NCBI GenBank assembly: GCA_028284585.1
Contig: JANQRK010000105.1
Span: 46,189-110,188, forward strand
DNA: 64,000 nucleotides
Reading direction: 5' to 3'
From: Chromatiales bacterium
GTDB lineage: Bacteria; Pseudomonadota; Gammaproteobacteria; Chromatiales; Chromatiaceae
Below the pieces are notes generated by a model. It saw only the letters and a program-made list of their open reading frames with translations. It ran no database searches and was not told the origin of the DNA. Position numbers and translations under genes: made by a program. Positions 38,531 to 47,861 of the stretch are shown here, one piece after another. How positions within the stretch are numbered: the stretch's first letter is position 1; every line of letters starts with the position of its first letter.

Positions 38531-40111
38531 ATGAGACATCCTAGGTATGGCTTTTCGGCACTGGCGGTCACGACACTGTGGTTATCCTTTGCCGTGGTGA
38601 TCGTTTATGGCTCGCTGTACCCGTTCCATTTCCAGTCGCGTCCGCTGGACAACCTCACACTTGAAAATTTTCTCGGTTCCTGTTGCCAGATGTCTGGGCG
38701 TGGCGATGTGCTCGGCAACATCGTGCTGTTTTTACCTTTTGGCTTCCTTGGCATGTTGGCCGGGGGTCACCAGGATAGGACGAGGAGACGCGTAAGGAGC
38801 ATAGCCTTGTGGGGCATAGCCTTGGCTTTGGCTGTACAAGTCGCGCAGATTTACCTGCCGTCACGTGATGAGAATCTGCAGGATGTGGCTTGGAACCTTG
38901 TCGGCACCTTGTTGGGAGCATGGGTGGGTAGGATTGCGCTCAAGCATACCGGAATGGTGCCCGACCAAGCGCGCTTCCATCTCGTACCGGGTCTGCTGAT
39001 CGGCGCATGGTTGATCTACCGGCTGTTGCCCATGGTGCCAAGTCTTGATCTGCAGGAGATCAAGGACAGCCTTAAACCTTTACTTCTGACACCCCAGTTT
39101 AGTGCCGTCGATGCATTTGTTACCGCCATGGGTTGGTTGCTTGTTGCGGCATTGCTGCAGCGATTGCGGAAGGATCAATCGTTGGATAGCCATCTGCCGC
39201 TGTTGATACTGGTAGTCCTATTGCTCGAGGTCGTGATCGTCAACAACACCGTGAGCGCCTCCAACGTGGTGGGAGCGGGCTTGGCCCTGGCGGTATGGTG
39301 GGGCGGGTTTCGCCATCTGAGCACACAAGCTGGACTGCTGGCGGCCTTACTCTTGGTGACGATCGCCGTCGATGGCGTCATGCCACTGACGTGGAGACCG
39401 GTGCCTAGCCGATTCGAGTGGCTGCCGTTCCATGGCCTCCTAGGCGGTTCGATGTATGTCAATGTACAAGCTATCTGCCAAAAAGTGTTCCTCTACGGCA
39501 GCCTTGTGTTTTTCCTTTGGCAGACGCGGCTAGCACGAACTTTGAGTGTTGCTCTAGGTGTCGCCGTTCTGGCGAGCGTGGAGTCGATGCAGACACACCT
39601 AATCGGCCACACGCCCGAGATTACGGATCCATTGCTGTTAGTGCTGGCCGCCTTGGCCATGCTCGCACTGCGCGAGAGCTCGGCGAACCCGCTGCGGGAA
39701 GAGATACAGTCAGCCGTGGTGCCAGCGACCAGACCGACGCGACTACCGGAGGCGTCCGCGATCGCGACCAAGTTCGCAGACAAGCTGGTCGATCTGCGCC
39801 CCGTTCAAGCAGAGTTCCTGGAAAATGTAGCCGAGCGAATGGGTGCGAGTGTTACCGAGGTGACGCAGCACATTCTCGACGATTTCATATCTCAGTATGC
39901 CGCCGATATGACGAAGATGGAGTGGGAACTCCGTAACAAGGCGACCATGGCGGGGACAGAGTTGCCGGCCCACCAATGCCGATGGGTGGAATGTAAACTG
40001 ATTCTGCACCACGAACATGCGCGTTTTGTAGAAACCTTGTCGGCCGAGGTGGGCTTAAGCGAATCCCGCATCCTGCGGTACCTTGTAGCACGCTTCATGA
40101 GCGAACTCTGA
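38531..40111 (+). CDS. VanZ-family membrane protein with C-terminal extension
   Basis: A 526-residue protein. The first 120 residues or so form a VanZ-like domain: TM1 ending VYGSLYPFHFQ, then GRGDVLGNIVLFLPFGFLGM and QIYLPSRDENLQDVAWNLVG, where the conserved acidic and asparagine residues of the family are seen. Eight or more further hydrophobic helices follow. The last 115 residues are soluble and helical, with no family I recognise. The ATG at 38531 follows GGAGACGGTG; an upstream in-frame ATG at 38456 would add an unrelated peptide. VanZ proteins are of uncertain function and are often near exopolysaccharide genes, as the unit at 40.8-44.5 kb is here. Confidence 0.85.
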   Translation: MRHPRYGFSALAVTTLWLSFAVVIVYGSLYPFHFQSRPLDNLTLENFLGSCCQMSGRGDVLGNIVLFLPFGFLGMLAGGHQDRTRRRVRSIALWGIALALAVQVAQIYLPSRDENLQDVAWNLVGTLLGAWVGRIALKHTGMVPDQARFHLVPGLLIGAWLIYRLLPMVPSLDLQEIKDSLKPLLLTPQFSAVDAFVTAMGWLLVAALLQRLRKDQSLDSHLPLLILVVLLLEVVIVNNTVSASNVVGAGLALAVWWGGFRHLSTQAGLLAALLLVTIAVDGVMPLTWRPVPSRFEWLPFHGLLGGSMYVNVQAICQKVFLYGSLVFFLWQTRLARTLSVALGVAVLASVESMQTHLIGHTPEITDPLLLVLAALAMLALRESSANPLREEIQSAVVPATRPTRLPEASAIATKFADKLVDLRPVQAEFLENVAERMGASVTEVTQHILDDFISQYAADMTKMEWELRNKATMAGTELPAHQCRWVECKLILHHEHARFVETLSAEVGLSESRILRYLVARFMSEL

Positions 40112-40451
40112 GGGTTGTCCGTGCCTTAGAGACTGGGAAATTTAACGCTCCGCCGCGTTGATGTTTATTGAAGTCAGCGCCTTGCCAGCAGCTCGATCAC
40201 CACCTGGGCCAACCCGCTACACTGCTGGGGTCGATGGGTTACTCCAAGGCTCATCACCCCACATCGAGATAAAAACTCAGAACAGCCCGCCTGATCAGGA
40301 TGGCAGAAGCGAACCCTCTGCTGTCTGTGAGAATTCCCACTTACGGACTAGAGATGCCCAGGCATCGTGAAGATTCCAGCAAACCAGCGGTCGCGCAGGC
40401 GCAACTGGCGCTCGGTGCAGTAGGGGCCGGCCACTTCGCCTCGGGGCGACC

Positions 40452-40766
40452 ATGCAGCGACTGGCGGACCTGTATGCAACCGTCGACGACGTCGACCTGA
40501 TGGTAGGACTCTACGCAGAGCCGCTGATCGACGGTTTCGGGTTCAGTGAGACGGCGTTTCGCATCTTCGTGCTGATGGCCTCACGTCGATTGAAGAGCGA
40601 CCGCTTCTTCACCGACGACTATCGTTCGGAGGTCTATACTGCCGAAGGCATCCGCTGGGTAGAGGATACTGGCATGCGCGATGTAGTGCTGCGCCATGCG
40701 CCGAGTCTCGCGCCGGCCTTTGTAGGGGTCCAGAATGCATTCGCGCCTTGGGCGAAGGTCGGCTAG
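40452..40766 (+). pseudogene. Animal-type heme peroxidase, C-terminal fragment
   Basis: An open stretch of 104 codons reads DDVDLMVGLYAEPLIDGFGF, SETAFRIFVLMASRRLKSDR and FFTDDYRSEVYTAEGIRWVE. This is the C-terminal part of the bacterial peroxinectin-like (animal heme peroxidase) family. The catalytic and heme-binding N-terminal several hundred residues are missing: upstream sequence from 40112 holds only short scraps in other frames. It is therefore a remnant, not a working enzyme. Confidence 0.75.
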
Positions 40767-40851
40767 CCGGCCCGCTTGGTCTCGCCGGCTGCGAGTTGCT
40801 GCGTAAACCTGAACTGTTCGAGGCACTGGTGGTGCTGGTCAGCGACAGTGA

Positions 40852-41883
40852 TTAAAACGGCCAAAGTGCCAGCAGTGGCTTCAGGAGTGGGGGTTTGTAG
40901 AGCTTCACTGTGCCGAGTATGGCGCTATCGGCCAGTAATTCCGGTGTGACTTCGATCAGCGCCAGCTGCTGGCGCTCGCGCTGGCGGAACCGTGGCTGGA
41001 ACTCGTCGGGCAGCGGTTCTGAGACGTGGGTGAGGGTTTCAATGGTGCCCAGCGCGAAGCGCTTATGCGGCAGACTGACCAACACCGGATCACCAGTGTG
41101 GTAACTGACAAACGAGCGCTCGTCAAAATAGCACAGAATGTAGCGCTCTTTGTCGAACAAGCGTAGTGCCGGGGTCCCTGCCTTTAGCACTGATCCCTGC
41201 GTTATCTGAAACTGGGTGACGACGCCATCGCGTCCGGCCTTGACTTCGCCATCGCCGAATGCCGCCAGCAATGCTTGGTAATGTCCCTGCACTCGATCGA
41301 TGTTTTCTTGTGCTACCCGCAAGGCATTCTTCAGTTGGCGCTGCTCGGCCTGGTAGCCGGTCAAGGCTTCAACCGCGTCAAAGCTGCGCTGCAGCTGCGA
41401 CCCTAATTGGGTCGAGGCGATGAGGCCCTGGCCCTTGACGTTGCGCAAGGTTTGTTCCAGCTCCTCAGAGAATTTGGCGTAATCACTGGCCGCGGCCAGT
41501 GTCGCCTCTACCCGCACTCGGTCGATCTGTGCGTTTTCATACTCTCGTTGCAAGCGGCTGATTTGCAATGCCAGTTCGACCAGCTGGCGATGTAGCGCGA
41601 CAGAGTTGTAGCGCAGCAGCGGTTGGCCCTGACTGACTTGCTCACCCTCGCTGACTGCCAACTCCTGGATCGTGGCGTCGAACTCCAGCGCCACGTCCTC
41701 GTTGTCGGCATAAATGAAGCCATCACCTCGGAGCAGATACAGATGACCGAACAAGGTGTGGATAATCACCGTACATAGCACCGTGAGCATGGCCAGATAG
41801 ACATACTTGCCGAAGCGCACCGGTTCCACCCGCACATCGGCCCGGATGGGGTAGCTTTGCTGTAGTTTCTGTAGGCGTTTCAT
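40852..41883 (-). CDS. HlyD-type periplasmic adaptor next to the GT2 synthase
   Basis: A 343-residue membrane-anchored adaptor with one transmembrane helix at about residues 27-47 (YLAMLTVLCTVIIHTLFGHL). A biotinyl-lipoyl-like half-motif (VALEFDATIQELAVSEGEQV) is followed by a coiled-coil hairpin at about residues 85-190. The second half-motif is AGRDGVVTQFQITQGSVLKA, and a beta-barrel segment LRLFDKERYILCYFDERSFV follows. The start is the ATG at 41883; the GT2 stop lies only six bases before it, so the genes are coupled. In alginate and related systems a HlyD-like partner (Alg44 C-terminal part) links the synthase to periplasmic export. The same role is inferred here, but this protein lacks a PilZ domain. 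Confidence 0.85.
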   Translation of the reverse strand: MKRLQKLQQSYPIRADVRVEPVRFGKYVYLAMLTVLCTVIIHTLFGHLYLLRGDGFIYADNEDVALEFDATIQELAVSEGEQVSQGQPLLRYNSVALHRQLVELALQISRLQREYENAQIDRVRVEATLAAASDYAKFSEELEQTLRNVKGQGLIASTQLGSQLQRSFDAVEALTGYQAEQRQLKNALRVAQENIDRVQGHYQALLAAFGDGEVKAGRDGVVTQFQITQGSVLKAGTPALRLFDKERYILCYFDERSFVSYHTGDPVLVSLPHKRFALGTIETLTHVSEPLPDEFQPRFRQRERQQLALIEVTPELLADSAILGTVKLYKPPLLKPLLALWPF

Positions 41884-41889
41884 GAGCAA

Positions 41890-43152
41890 CTAATAACGAT
41901 AAACCTGATCGCGTACCTTCTTCGGGACATAGGCATCGGTATAGGAGCTGCGAAAGATCAACTCGTTCGCGGTGGCGAACATCTTCACAAAGCGCAGCAA
42001 GTACACATTGACCAGGCTGTATAGCGGCACATAAGGCAATAGCTTGGCATCCTCGAGTGGTCGAGTGCTGACGGCCAATGCCATACAGAACTTGATCAGC
42101 GCGATCACAAAATAGATGAGCTGTACAGCCACGACGAAGAACAGCGCGAAGCTACCATAGAGCACAATAAGCTGGGTGATATAGAAAAAATACAAAAACG
42201 GTACGATCGCCTGGAAAAAATAGATATCGACAAAGCTCAATGCCAGCAGCGGTTTGAAGTTATGGCGGTTGAACACATAGCGGCGCGATTTGCGCCAGCG
42301 TAGGCGGATCATCGAGCGGTCCCAACGCAATCGCTGCCGGGCCAGGCGGACAAAATTCTGCGGCACGTCGGTCATGGCCATGGCATGGGGGGCAAAGCGC
42401 ACCTTCCAGCCCGCGACCCGCAGACGGGTGGCGATATCGCCGTCCTCGCCAGGGCCGAAATCCCAACCGCCGATAGAGCGCACGGTGGCAGTGCGATAGA
42501 GCCCGAAAGCGCCCGACGCGACATAATAAAAGTTCAGCATATCCTTCGCCAAGCGGCCCAAGGTGATGCTGTAGAGGTAATTGAGTTGCTGCACCCGCGT
42601 CGCCAGCGAATGGTCGACGTTACGGACCCGCAGATTGCCGGCGACGGCGGCCACTTGGCGGTCGGCGAAATAGCTGACAGCGATCCTCAAGGCATCGCGA
42701 TCGAAAGTCGTATCGGAATCGGTGACCAAGAAATGAGGGTGCCGGGCAAGTTCCAGCGCCGCGTTGACCGCCGATGCCTTGCCGCCGCGCGAGCGAATAT
42801 GGATATAGGTATCGATAACGCCCTCGCGTTCCAACGCGCGGCAGACGGCATCGGTATTGTCGGTAGAGCCGTCGTTTACCGCGATGATCTGCACCACGAC
42901 GCTCACCTGTTCGCGCAGTGACAGGGCAGTCTTGCGCAGTGAATCGGCGTCGTTGTGGCCTGGAATCACGGCGCTGATGCGCGGCGCTTCGGCCTGTGGC
43001 AGTGTGATCTGGCGGCAGCGGATCAAGCCCAGCACGGTGGCGGCCGCACCCAGCACATAGCGTGGGATCTCGATCGCCAAGATAATCCAAAACATGGCAA
43101 CCAGGCTGGCGAAGCTCTGGTTGAGCAGGAAGTTCAGGACGTCGCCAAGCAT
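41890..43152 (-). CDS. Processive GT2-family polysaccharide synthase
   Basis: A 420-residue membrane glycosyltransferase. Two N-terminal hydrophobic segments (residues 8-45) precede a cytoplasmic GT-A domain with the full processive set: VNDGSTDNT (D94), the DXD motif TDSDT (D145/D147), GEDGD (E236/D237) and QRLRW at 273-277. About four hydrophobic helices follow. This is the signature of synthases such as PgaC, HasA, NodC, BcsA and Alg8. The ATG at 43152 is used; a longer frame upstream overlaps the preceding gene. The gene lies between a TackOD1-like protein and a HlyD adaptor, all minus strand and nearly touching. The polymer made is unknown. Confidence 0.92.
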   Translation of the reverse strand: MLGDVLNFLLNQSFASLVAMFWIILAIEIPRYVLGAAATVLGLIRCRQITLPQAEAPRISAVIPGHNDADSLRKTALSLREQVSVVVQIIAVNDGSTDNTDAVCRALEREGVIDTYIHIRSRGGKASAVNAALELARHPHFLVTDSDTTFDRDALRIAVSYFADRQVAAVAGNLRVRNVDHSLATRVQQLNYLYSITLGRLAKDMLNFYYVASGAFGLYRTATVRSIGGWDFGPGEDGDIATRLRVAGWKVRFAPHAMAMTDVPQNFVRLARQRLRWDRSMIRLRWRKSRRYVFNRHNFKPLLALSFVDIYFFQAIVPFLYFFYITQLIVLYGSFALFFVVAVQLIYFVIALIKFCMALAVSTRPLEDAKLLPYVPLYSLVNVYLLRFVKMFATANELIFRSSYTDAYVPKKVRDQVYRY

Positions 43153-43156
43153 TCGC

Positions 43157-44476
43157 CTAGGCCGCCAGCGGCAAGGGGTCTTGGATCGAGTGTTTGCTGA
43201 AACGCAGGGCTGCAACCGTCTCATCGCCGAACATATCGCGGACAATGGTCTCGAAGTCGCTGATGATCCTGTTGAGGCCCTGCTCGTTACACCCGGGCAG
43301 CAAAATGAGTAGCTGACCGAGGTGATAGGCGACCGAGTCGGTGGTACGCAGCCGGGCCAGCTCTTGGCCGACCGCTGTGATCAATTTCACTCGCTGTTCC
43401 AGCGAACCGTTTTGGGCAATTTCGGCGTTTTGATCGAATTCGATCTTTAGCAGCGCGCTATCGATGCCATAGCGTTTTTCCACCGCGGCGAACTTGCTCA
43501 CCATCATCGCCATCACTTCGGGTGAGATCAGTCCGCGCTTGGGTTCCAAGATATCGGTCAGGGCGGCAGTGGTGAAACGGCCTCTGAATAGCGCGTGTAC
43601 GCCGACCTCGTTGAGCACATAGTCATACAATGCCTGACGTGGGCTTTGTTCGATATCGAAGCGCTTGTCGCAGGTTAGGCAGCGGCCGCGGATCTGGGTC
43701 TCGGCCGATTGATGGCCGCAGCTACTGCAGCTCACAATACTGCCCGGCTTGTCGTAGTCCATGCCGAAATGACGCAGGGTTTGACGACATTTCGGGCAAA
43801 CGTAGTCGCCAGAAGATTGCAAGAAAGCCGATTCATGACCTTGATGGCTGCACGAGAAATGATGCAACAAAGTCTCTTCGCGGATGTTCACGCTAGCACA
43901 TTGGATGCAGGTATCGCGCAGCAGCACCTGTAGGCTGTCACAGCTCGGGCAGCAGTGCGCCGCCTCGCTGACCTCGCGCCCTAGATAGCCGGCGTGGGCC
44001 ATATTGATCAGCACTTCGCGCGCCCTGGGTACGGCTCCCTCGCAGGCGTAGCGGTAGCCGCCTGAGCTGTGCCGGTCGAGTTCGAGCTTGGCACGCCGCT
44101 CGCGGGTCCAGAGATAGGCTGCCATCGCCAGGTAAGGATCACCGGCAATCGTCTCGCGCACCGTGTTGGGGATCTGTGCCAGTGCGTCAGCGATCGACTC
44201 GACGCCTTTGAGCAGTTTGTTGAGCTGCGTCGGGTCGACATCACTCAGCCCGAATTCAAGCCTACCGGCATGATCGGCATCGGTGACGAAAATCACCGGG
44301 ACGGTTGGCCGTGTACGCCGGCACTCGGCAAGCCAGCTTGGTGGCCGGTCGAGATCAACCAGCAGCGCATCGGCTTTATCCGATTTGTCAGTAGCACGCC
44401 AGTTGAGCGGCCAGCTCGGCTCACCTTGCAGGCGGCCGACTGTAGCGTCGTCGAGGTAGCAGTAGTAAAGCTTCAT
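43157..44476 (-). CDS. Zinc-ribbon TackOD1-like protein with degenerate GGDEF domain
   Basis: A 439-residue soluble protein. Residues 1-90 look like a receiver-type alpha/beta fold (ADALLVDLDRPPSWLAECRR, then VPVIFVTDADH). The centre is cysteine-rich, with CxxC pairs at 176/179, 190/193, 227/230, 250/253 and 266/269, matching the metal-binding domain annotated TackOD1. The last 130 residues resemble GGDEF: LARLRTTDSVAYHLGQLLIL aligns with the usual R-TD-vaR-GGDEF-illL core, but the GGDEF signature is LGQLL at 386-390, so it should not make cyclic di-GMP. It ends five bases before the GT2 start, implying one operon and a regulatory role for the synthase (inferred). Confidence 0.75.
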   Translation of the reverse strand: MKLYYCYLDDATVGRLQGEPSWPLNWRATDKSDKADALLVDLDRPPSWLAECRRTRPTVPVIFVTDADHAGRLEFGLSDVDPTQLNKLLKGVESIADALAQIPNTVRETIAGDPYLAMAAYLWTRERRAKLELDRHSSGGYRYACEGAVPRAREVLINMAHAGYLGREVSEAAHCCPSCDSLQVLLRDTCIQCASVNIREETLLHHFSCSHQGHESAFLQSSGDYVCPKCRQTLRHFGMDYDKPGSIVSCSSCGHQSAETQIRGRCLTCDKRFDIEQSPRQALYDYVLNEVGVHALFRGRFTTAALTDILEPKRGLISPEVMAMMVSKFAAVEKRYGIDSALLKIEFDQNAEIAQNGSLEQRVKLITAVGQELARLRTTDSVAYHLGQLLILLPGCNEQGLNRIISDFETIVRDMFGDETVAALRFSKHSIQDPLPLAA

Positions 44477-44754
44477 ATCCTGTCGTCAAGCGATTGACGT
44501 TGCGGCGGTACTCCCTATCGACAAGTCGGCAGGATGGCCGATTTGTAAAGCCGTAGGTTGCAGAAGTGATGGGTGATGGGAAAGCCTAATGGAGACGCTA
44601 GGCCGTACCAGGCATCATTCACCACTAGCCGATCGATGAATGAAGGCAGCTCTCGTGAGGAATGCTACTGAGTCGGCAGAGACGTAGCCAAGACATCCTT
44701 TCTGAAATCGCCCGTGGCTGCGGTGGTGCCCTTGGGGGAGACTTATTGCCCGAC

Positions 44755-46044
44755 ATGCAGGTTCAAAGACCGTTTCTTACGCTGGGTTTAGCCGTCTTCC
44801 TGGTGGCCTGCGACAATGACTCTGCGGTTCCAGGGCCCCGACCCTCTCTCGGGCAGGACAGAGTTGTCACGGATGCGGAGCCGGCCATGCCCGTGGGCAG
44901 TGGCGCGGCGTATCGTCCTGAAACTCAGCCCTGGGGTGCAAGAGTGTCCACTGATCCGGGCGGTGGGCCTCGGCCAAATCCAGCGGATCTGCCATTGCTC
45001 CCGCAGGGCACACACTTCGGCGCTATCGTGGGCTTCGAACCCCTGTCACCAGTCACCCAACAGGTGGTCGATCGACTCTGGCGGGCGTTACTAGCCGCCG
45101 GGATGCAAACGGGGCGGATCCATCTCGACTGGGCATCGGTCGAACTTGGTCCGGGCTTGTATGATCAGGCCGCGCTCGGTGAGCCGCTGCACCAGATGGC
45201 CACCCAGGGGCTGCATCCCTTTGTGGGCATCTACGCTATCGATTCGGAGGGTCTGACGCTCCCTGCCGACTTGCTCGACAATGACTCGCCGACCGGAATC
45301 TTGGGCGGGCGTTCCATCGACGATCCCGAGATCCTAAACCGCTATCGGGCCATGCTCGATTGGGCCGTGCCGGCCATCGTCGCCAAAGGCGGCTATGTGC
45401 TTTCCATCGCCAACGAACCCGACGGCTACATGGAAGAGCTGCGCAGCGAAACCGACAATGTTTTGCGATTCTTCGCGGCAGCCCGCAGCCATGCCCACTC
45501 GATCGATCCACGGCTGGGGATCACGGTCACGCTGACCGGATCACCGGTCGACGAGAAGAAGTTCTTTCATGACGACCTGATGCAAAACGTCGACGTCGCG
45601 TCCTATAACTACGCCTGTCTTGCGCTTACCGATCGTCTTGTGCTGCGCACTCCGCTGGCAGAGACGGTGCCAGCCGATCTCGACGCCTTGGTTGCGGTGT
45701 CTCACGGAAAGTTGGTGCTCATTCAGGAGCTCGGCTGCCCAGCGGGATGGGCCGGTGGACCGTCGGTGATCGGTACCTCGAACGCGACCCAGGCGGAGTT
45801 TTTTAGACTCGCCACACGAGGCATTCGGGCGCGACCTTCGATCCGTGCGGCCTATGTCTTTCAGTTGGTCGATTGGTCTGAGACCTTGACGAAACGCTAT
45901 ATCCAGCTTCTTGAGAGCGAAAACCTTCCGCAGGTATTCATTGACAGTTTCGAGGAGTGGCTTCGCACTACTGGCTTGGTCACTTTCGAGCAAGGCACAA
46001 TCCGCCCCGCTTGGTTGGTGTTTTCAGAGGCGGTCGCGGATTAG
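44755..46044 (+). CDS. Glycoside-hydrolase-like (TIM-barrel) lipoprotein
   Basis: A 429-residue secreted protein. The signal peptide MQVQRPFLTLGLAVFLVAC ends in a lipobox (LVAC) with Cys19 as the lipid site. A low-complexity linker leads to a clan-A-like barrel: GRIHLDWASVELGPGLYDQA, then YVLSIANEPDGYM with the probable acid/base E221, and VLIQELGCPAGWAG with the probable nucleophile E325. The spacing fits retaining beta-glycosidases such as GH5/GH39, though I cannot name the family. The ATG at 44755 is used; a TTG at 44746 has the better-spaced GGGGGAG. It is divergent from the TackOD1-GT2-HlyD unit and may trim or release its polymer, by analogy with hydrolases in other exopolysaccharide loci. 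Confidence 0.75.
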   Translation: MQVQRPFLTLGLAVFLVACDNDSAVPGPRPSLGQDRVVTDAEPAMPVGSGAAYRPETQPWGARVSTDPGGGPRPNPADLPLLPQGTHFGAIVGFEPLSPVTQQVVDRLWRALLAAGMQTGRIHLDWASVELGPGLYDQAALGEPLHQMATQGLHPFVGIYAIDSEGLTLPADLLDNDSPTGILGGRSIDDPEILNRYRAMLDWAVPAIVAKGGYVLSIANEPDGYMEELRSETDNVLRFFAAARSHAHSIDPRLGITVTLTGSPVDEKKFFHDDLMQNVDVASYNYACLALTDRLVLRTPLAETVPADLDALVAVSHGKLVLIQELGCPAGWAGGPSVIGTSNATQAEFFRLATRGIRARPSIRAAYVFQLVDWSETLTKRYIQLLESENLPQVFIDSFEEWLRTTGLVTFEQGTIRPAWLVFSEAVAD

Positions 46045-46173
46045 CGGGTCATTGACTTAGTCACTGATGTCGCGGCCTTTGTCCGTGCCCAGTTTCAGCG
46101 GATGCCGGCCGCTGAACGTCGCCTTTTCCAGGGGCGCCTGGGTGACGGGCCCGGGCGCCCTTGCCGATTGGCC

Positions 46174-47028
46174 TCAGCGCGGGTCGAGCGCGATCGCGCG
46201 GCCGTTGCGGGGTTGAGTAGGACGATTGTTGGTGCCGCTCCGGCTCGCGAACTGGAGCTGCGAGAGCGCTTCGCGAAGCTCACTTAGCTGTCCGCGAGAG
46301 ACCTCGATAGGCTCCGCCATCAGGATCCACAATACATCCTCGGAGCAGGGTGGCGTGGTGAGTGAGCCGCGATAACGGTAGTTTCTCGTATCTGCCGGCA
46401 GCAGTGCGCCCAGGTCGATATGCCCCTCGAGTTCGTAGACCACGCCCGGCTCGCGCGGCAGGAGTTGGCCCCAACGGCGGGTGTTCGGCAGTGCCGGGTT
46501 GCGGCTGCCCTCGCGGATCATTACCCCGACCACCGCGAGCCGGCCTTGGGTATCGCGATGCACGATGTGCATTTCCACCGGGAATTGTGCCCCACCACGG
46601 AGACTGTGCTCGCTCGGTGTATGGAAATGGAACTGGGCGACCTCGTATAGGTTGCGATCGACGGTCAAGCTGCTGCCCGCATGGTAGAGGAACTCGACTG
46701 TATGGCCGTTGTTGAGCACCTGAATCTCGCTGGGGGCGTAGTCGAAGACGGGCCCGCTCAGTCGCCTCCGCGTTGTGCCGGAGATATCGATCGGCGACTG
46801 CGCCTCGCCCTGTGCACAGGTGGTCCAGCTTGGATCAAGCCCGCCCCAGAACTCCGGCCCTCTTCGGCCCCGGTAGGTGAAGACGGGCCCGTCCTCGGCA
46901 GGCTCCAGCACCAATGTGCCAGCCGATTCCTCGCTGGCCGAAACCGGCATACCGCCGACCAGCAGCAGGCCGATGGCCGCCCTTCGCAGCACCGAGGATG
47001 GCCCCGTATTCAAAGCGTCCGTATACAT
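46174..47028 (-). CDS. Alpha-class carbonic anhydrase, secreted
   Basis: A 284-residue periplasmic enzyme that interconverts carbon dioxide and bicarbonate. A twin-arginine-free signal sequence lies near residues 14-32 (VLRRAAIGLLLVGGMPVSA). The zinc ligands are H134 and H136 in AQFHFHTPSEH and H154 in VEMHIVH. QSPIDI near residue 78, NNGHTVEF and the substrate-pocket SLTTPPCSEDV are all family-typical, and C71 with the PPC cysteine forms the usual disulfide pair. A short basic tail follows. It is monocistronic as far as can be seen. Confidence 0.95.
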   Translation of the reverse strand: MYTDALNTGPSSVLRRAAIGLLLVGGMPVSASEESAGTLVLEPAEDGPVFTYRGRRGPEFWGGLDPSWTTCAQGEAQSPIDISGTTRRRLSGPVFDYAPSEIQVLNNGHTVEFLYHAGSSLTVDRNLYEVAQFHFHTPSEHSLRGGAQFPVEMHIVHRDTQGRLAVVGVMIREGSRNPALPNTRRWGQLLPREPGVVYELEGHIDLGALLPADTRNYRYRGSLTTPPCSEDVLWILMAEPIEVSRGQLSELREALSQLQFASRSGTNNRPTQPRNGRAIALDPR

Positions 47029-47149
47029 ATTCGATCCCCCGTTTCTGTGATCACAAATGGACTGCAGATGTGGAGGGCTCGCCTGTGGTGTCCGGCCCTC
47101 TCGGAGGCAACGTTAGGAGAGGGGCGGGTGGTTCAGAAGTAATTTACCG

Positions 47150-47509
47150 TTAGCAGCACGTCGATTTTCGACGGCGCATTGCACCACATGCATGGGGACA
47201 CCCGGAAGACAAAAGCGTGGCCTCCTGGGTACTGAAAACTCCTCTTCCGTGTGACCGCATTTGCAGGCAGTATCCCGTCCCATCCCGCACGGCTGGCCTG
47301 ATTCTCGGCCTCCCACGTCGACGCTGACCCGCCCGGTGTCCGATCATCTGCTCGACCTGGGCACGGAAACGCTCGCTTCCCACGGGGGTGCCGGTCTGGA
47401 CAGAGCTTCTTATCGCATGCACTTGCTCAGGTTCGAGGCTGCTGCGAAACAGCTCGCGGAATCGATGGCGTCTGTGCAGTTCGTCGTGACCCGATTGGGG
47501 AAAATCCAC
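47150..47509 (-). pseudogene. RAYT (REP-associated tyrosine transposase) fragments in permuted order
   Basis: Reading 5' to 3' on the minus strand, a RAYT C-terminus comes first (FRELFRSSLEPEQVHAIRSS, GTPVGSERFRAQVEQMIGHR and RRRGRPR). After a short spacer and a frame change comes a RAYT N-terminus (PRRPRFCLPGVPMHVVQ). The catalytic HUH and tyrosine region is missing from both. The arrangement is what remains if two tandem copies lost everything in between. No function expected. Confidence 0.75.
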
Positions 47510-47861
47510 TCGGTGGTGCGCGGTTTCGCCTGAGTTGGCCTTCGGGCAAAGTTGCTCTGGTGACTCGGGAGTAGCCTGGCGGAGGCACCTAAAGTTACTG
47601 AGCTACACTGGCCCAATTGAAACTCGCCGTTTTGGAGAACCTGGCAAATGCCGGCTCTAGCCATTGCTCATGCTCAAACCTCCATCCTTGTCCGCTCGAC
47701 GCCGATCCTTTCGCCACCAATAATTGACGTTCAGAAGGAAGTCCTGACGAGGCTAGCGCGTCTTTCCATAGCATCTGAACTCACTGACCCCCAACGCTTC
47801 GCGGTATCACGAGGTGGCTCTGCCATCCTTGTTTCCGGGCGCCCAACAAAGGAGCTGTTTA
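47510..47861. other. Non-coding stretch upstream of the alpha/beta hydrolase
   Basis: About 350 bases with no gene recognised. The frame of the following gene is open for 16 codons upstream of the chosen start, without recognisable content. Confidence 0.5.
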
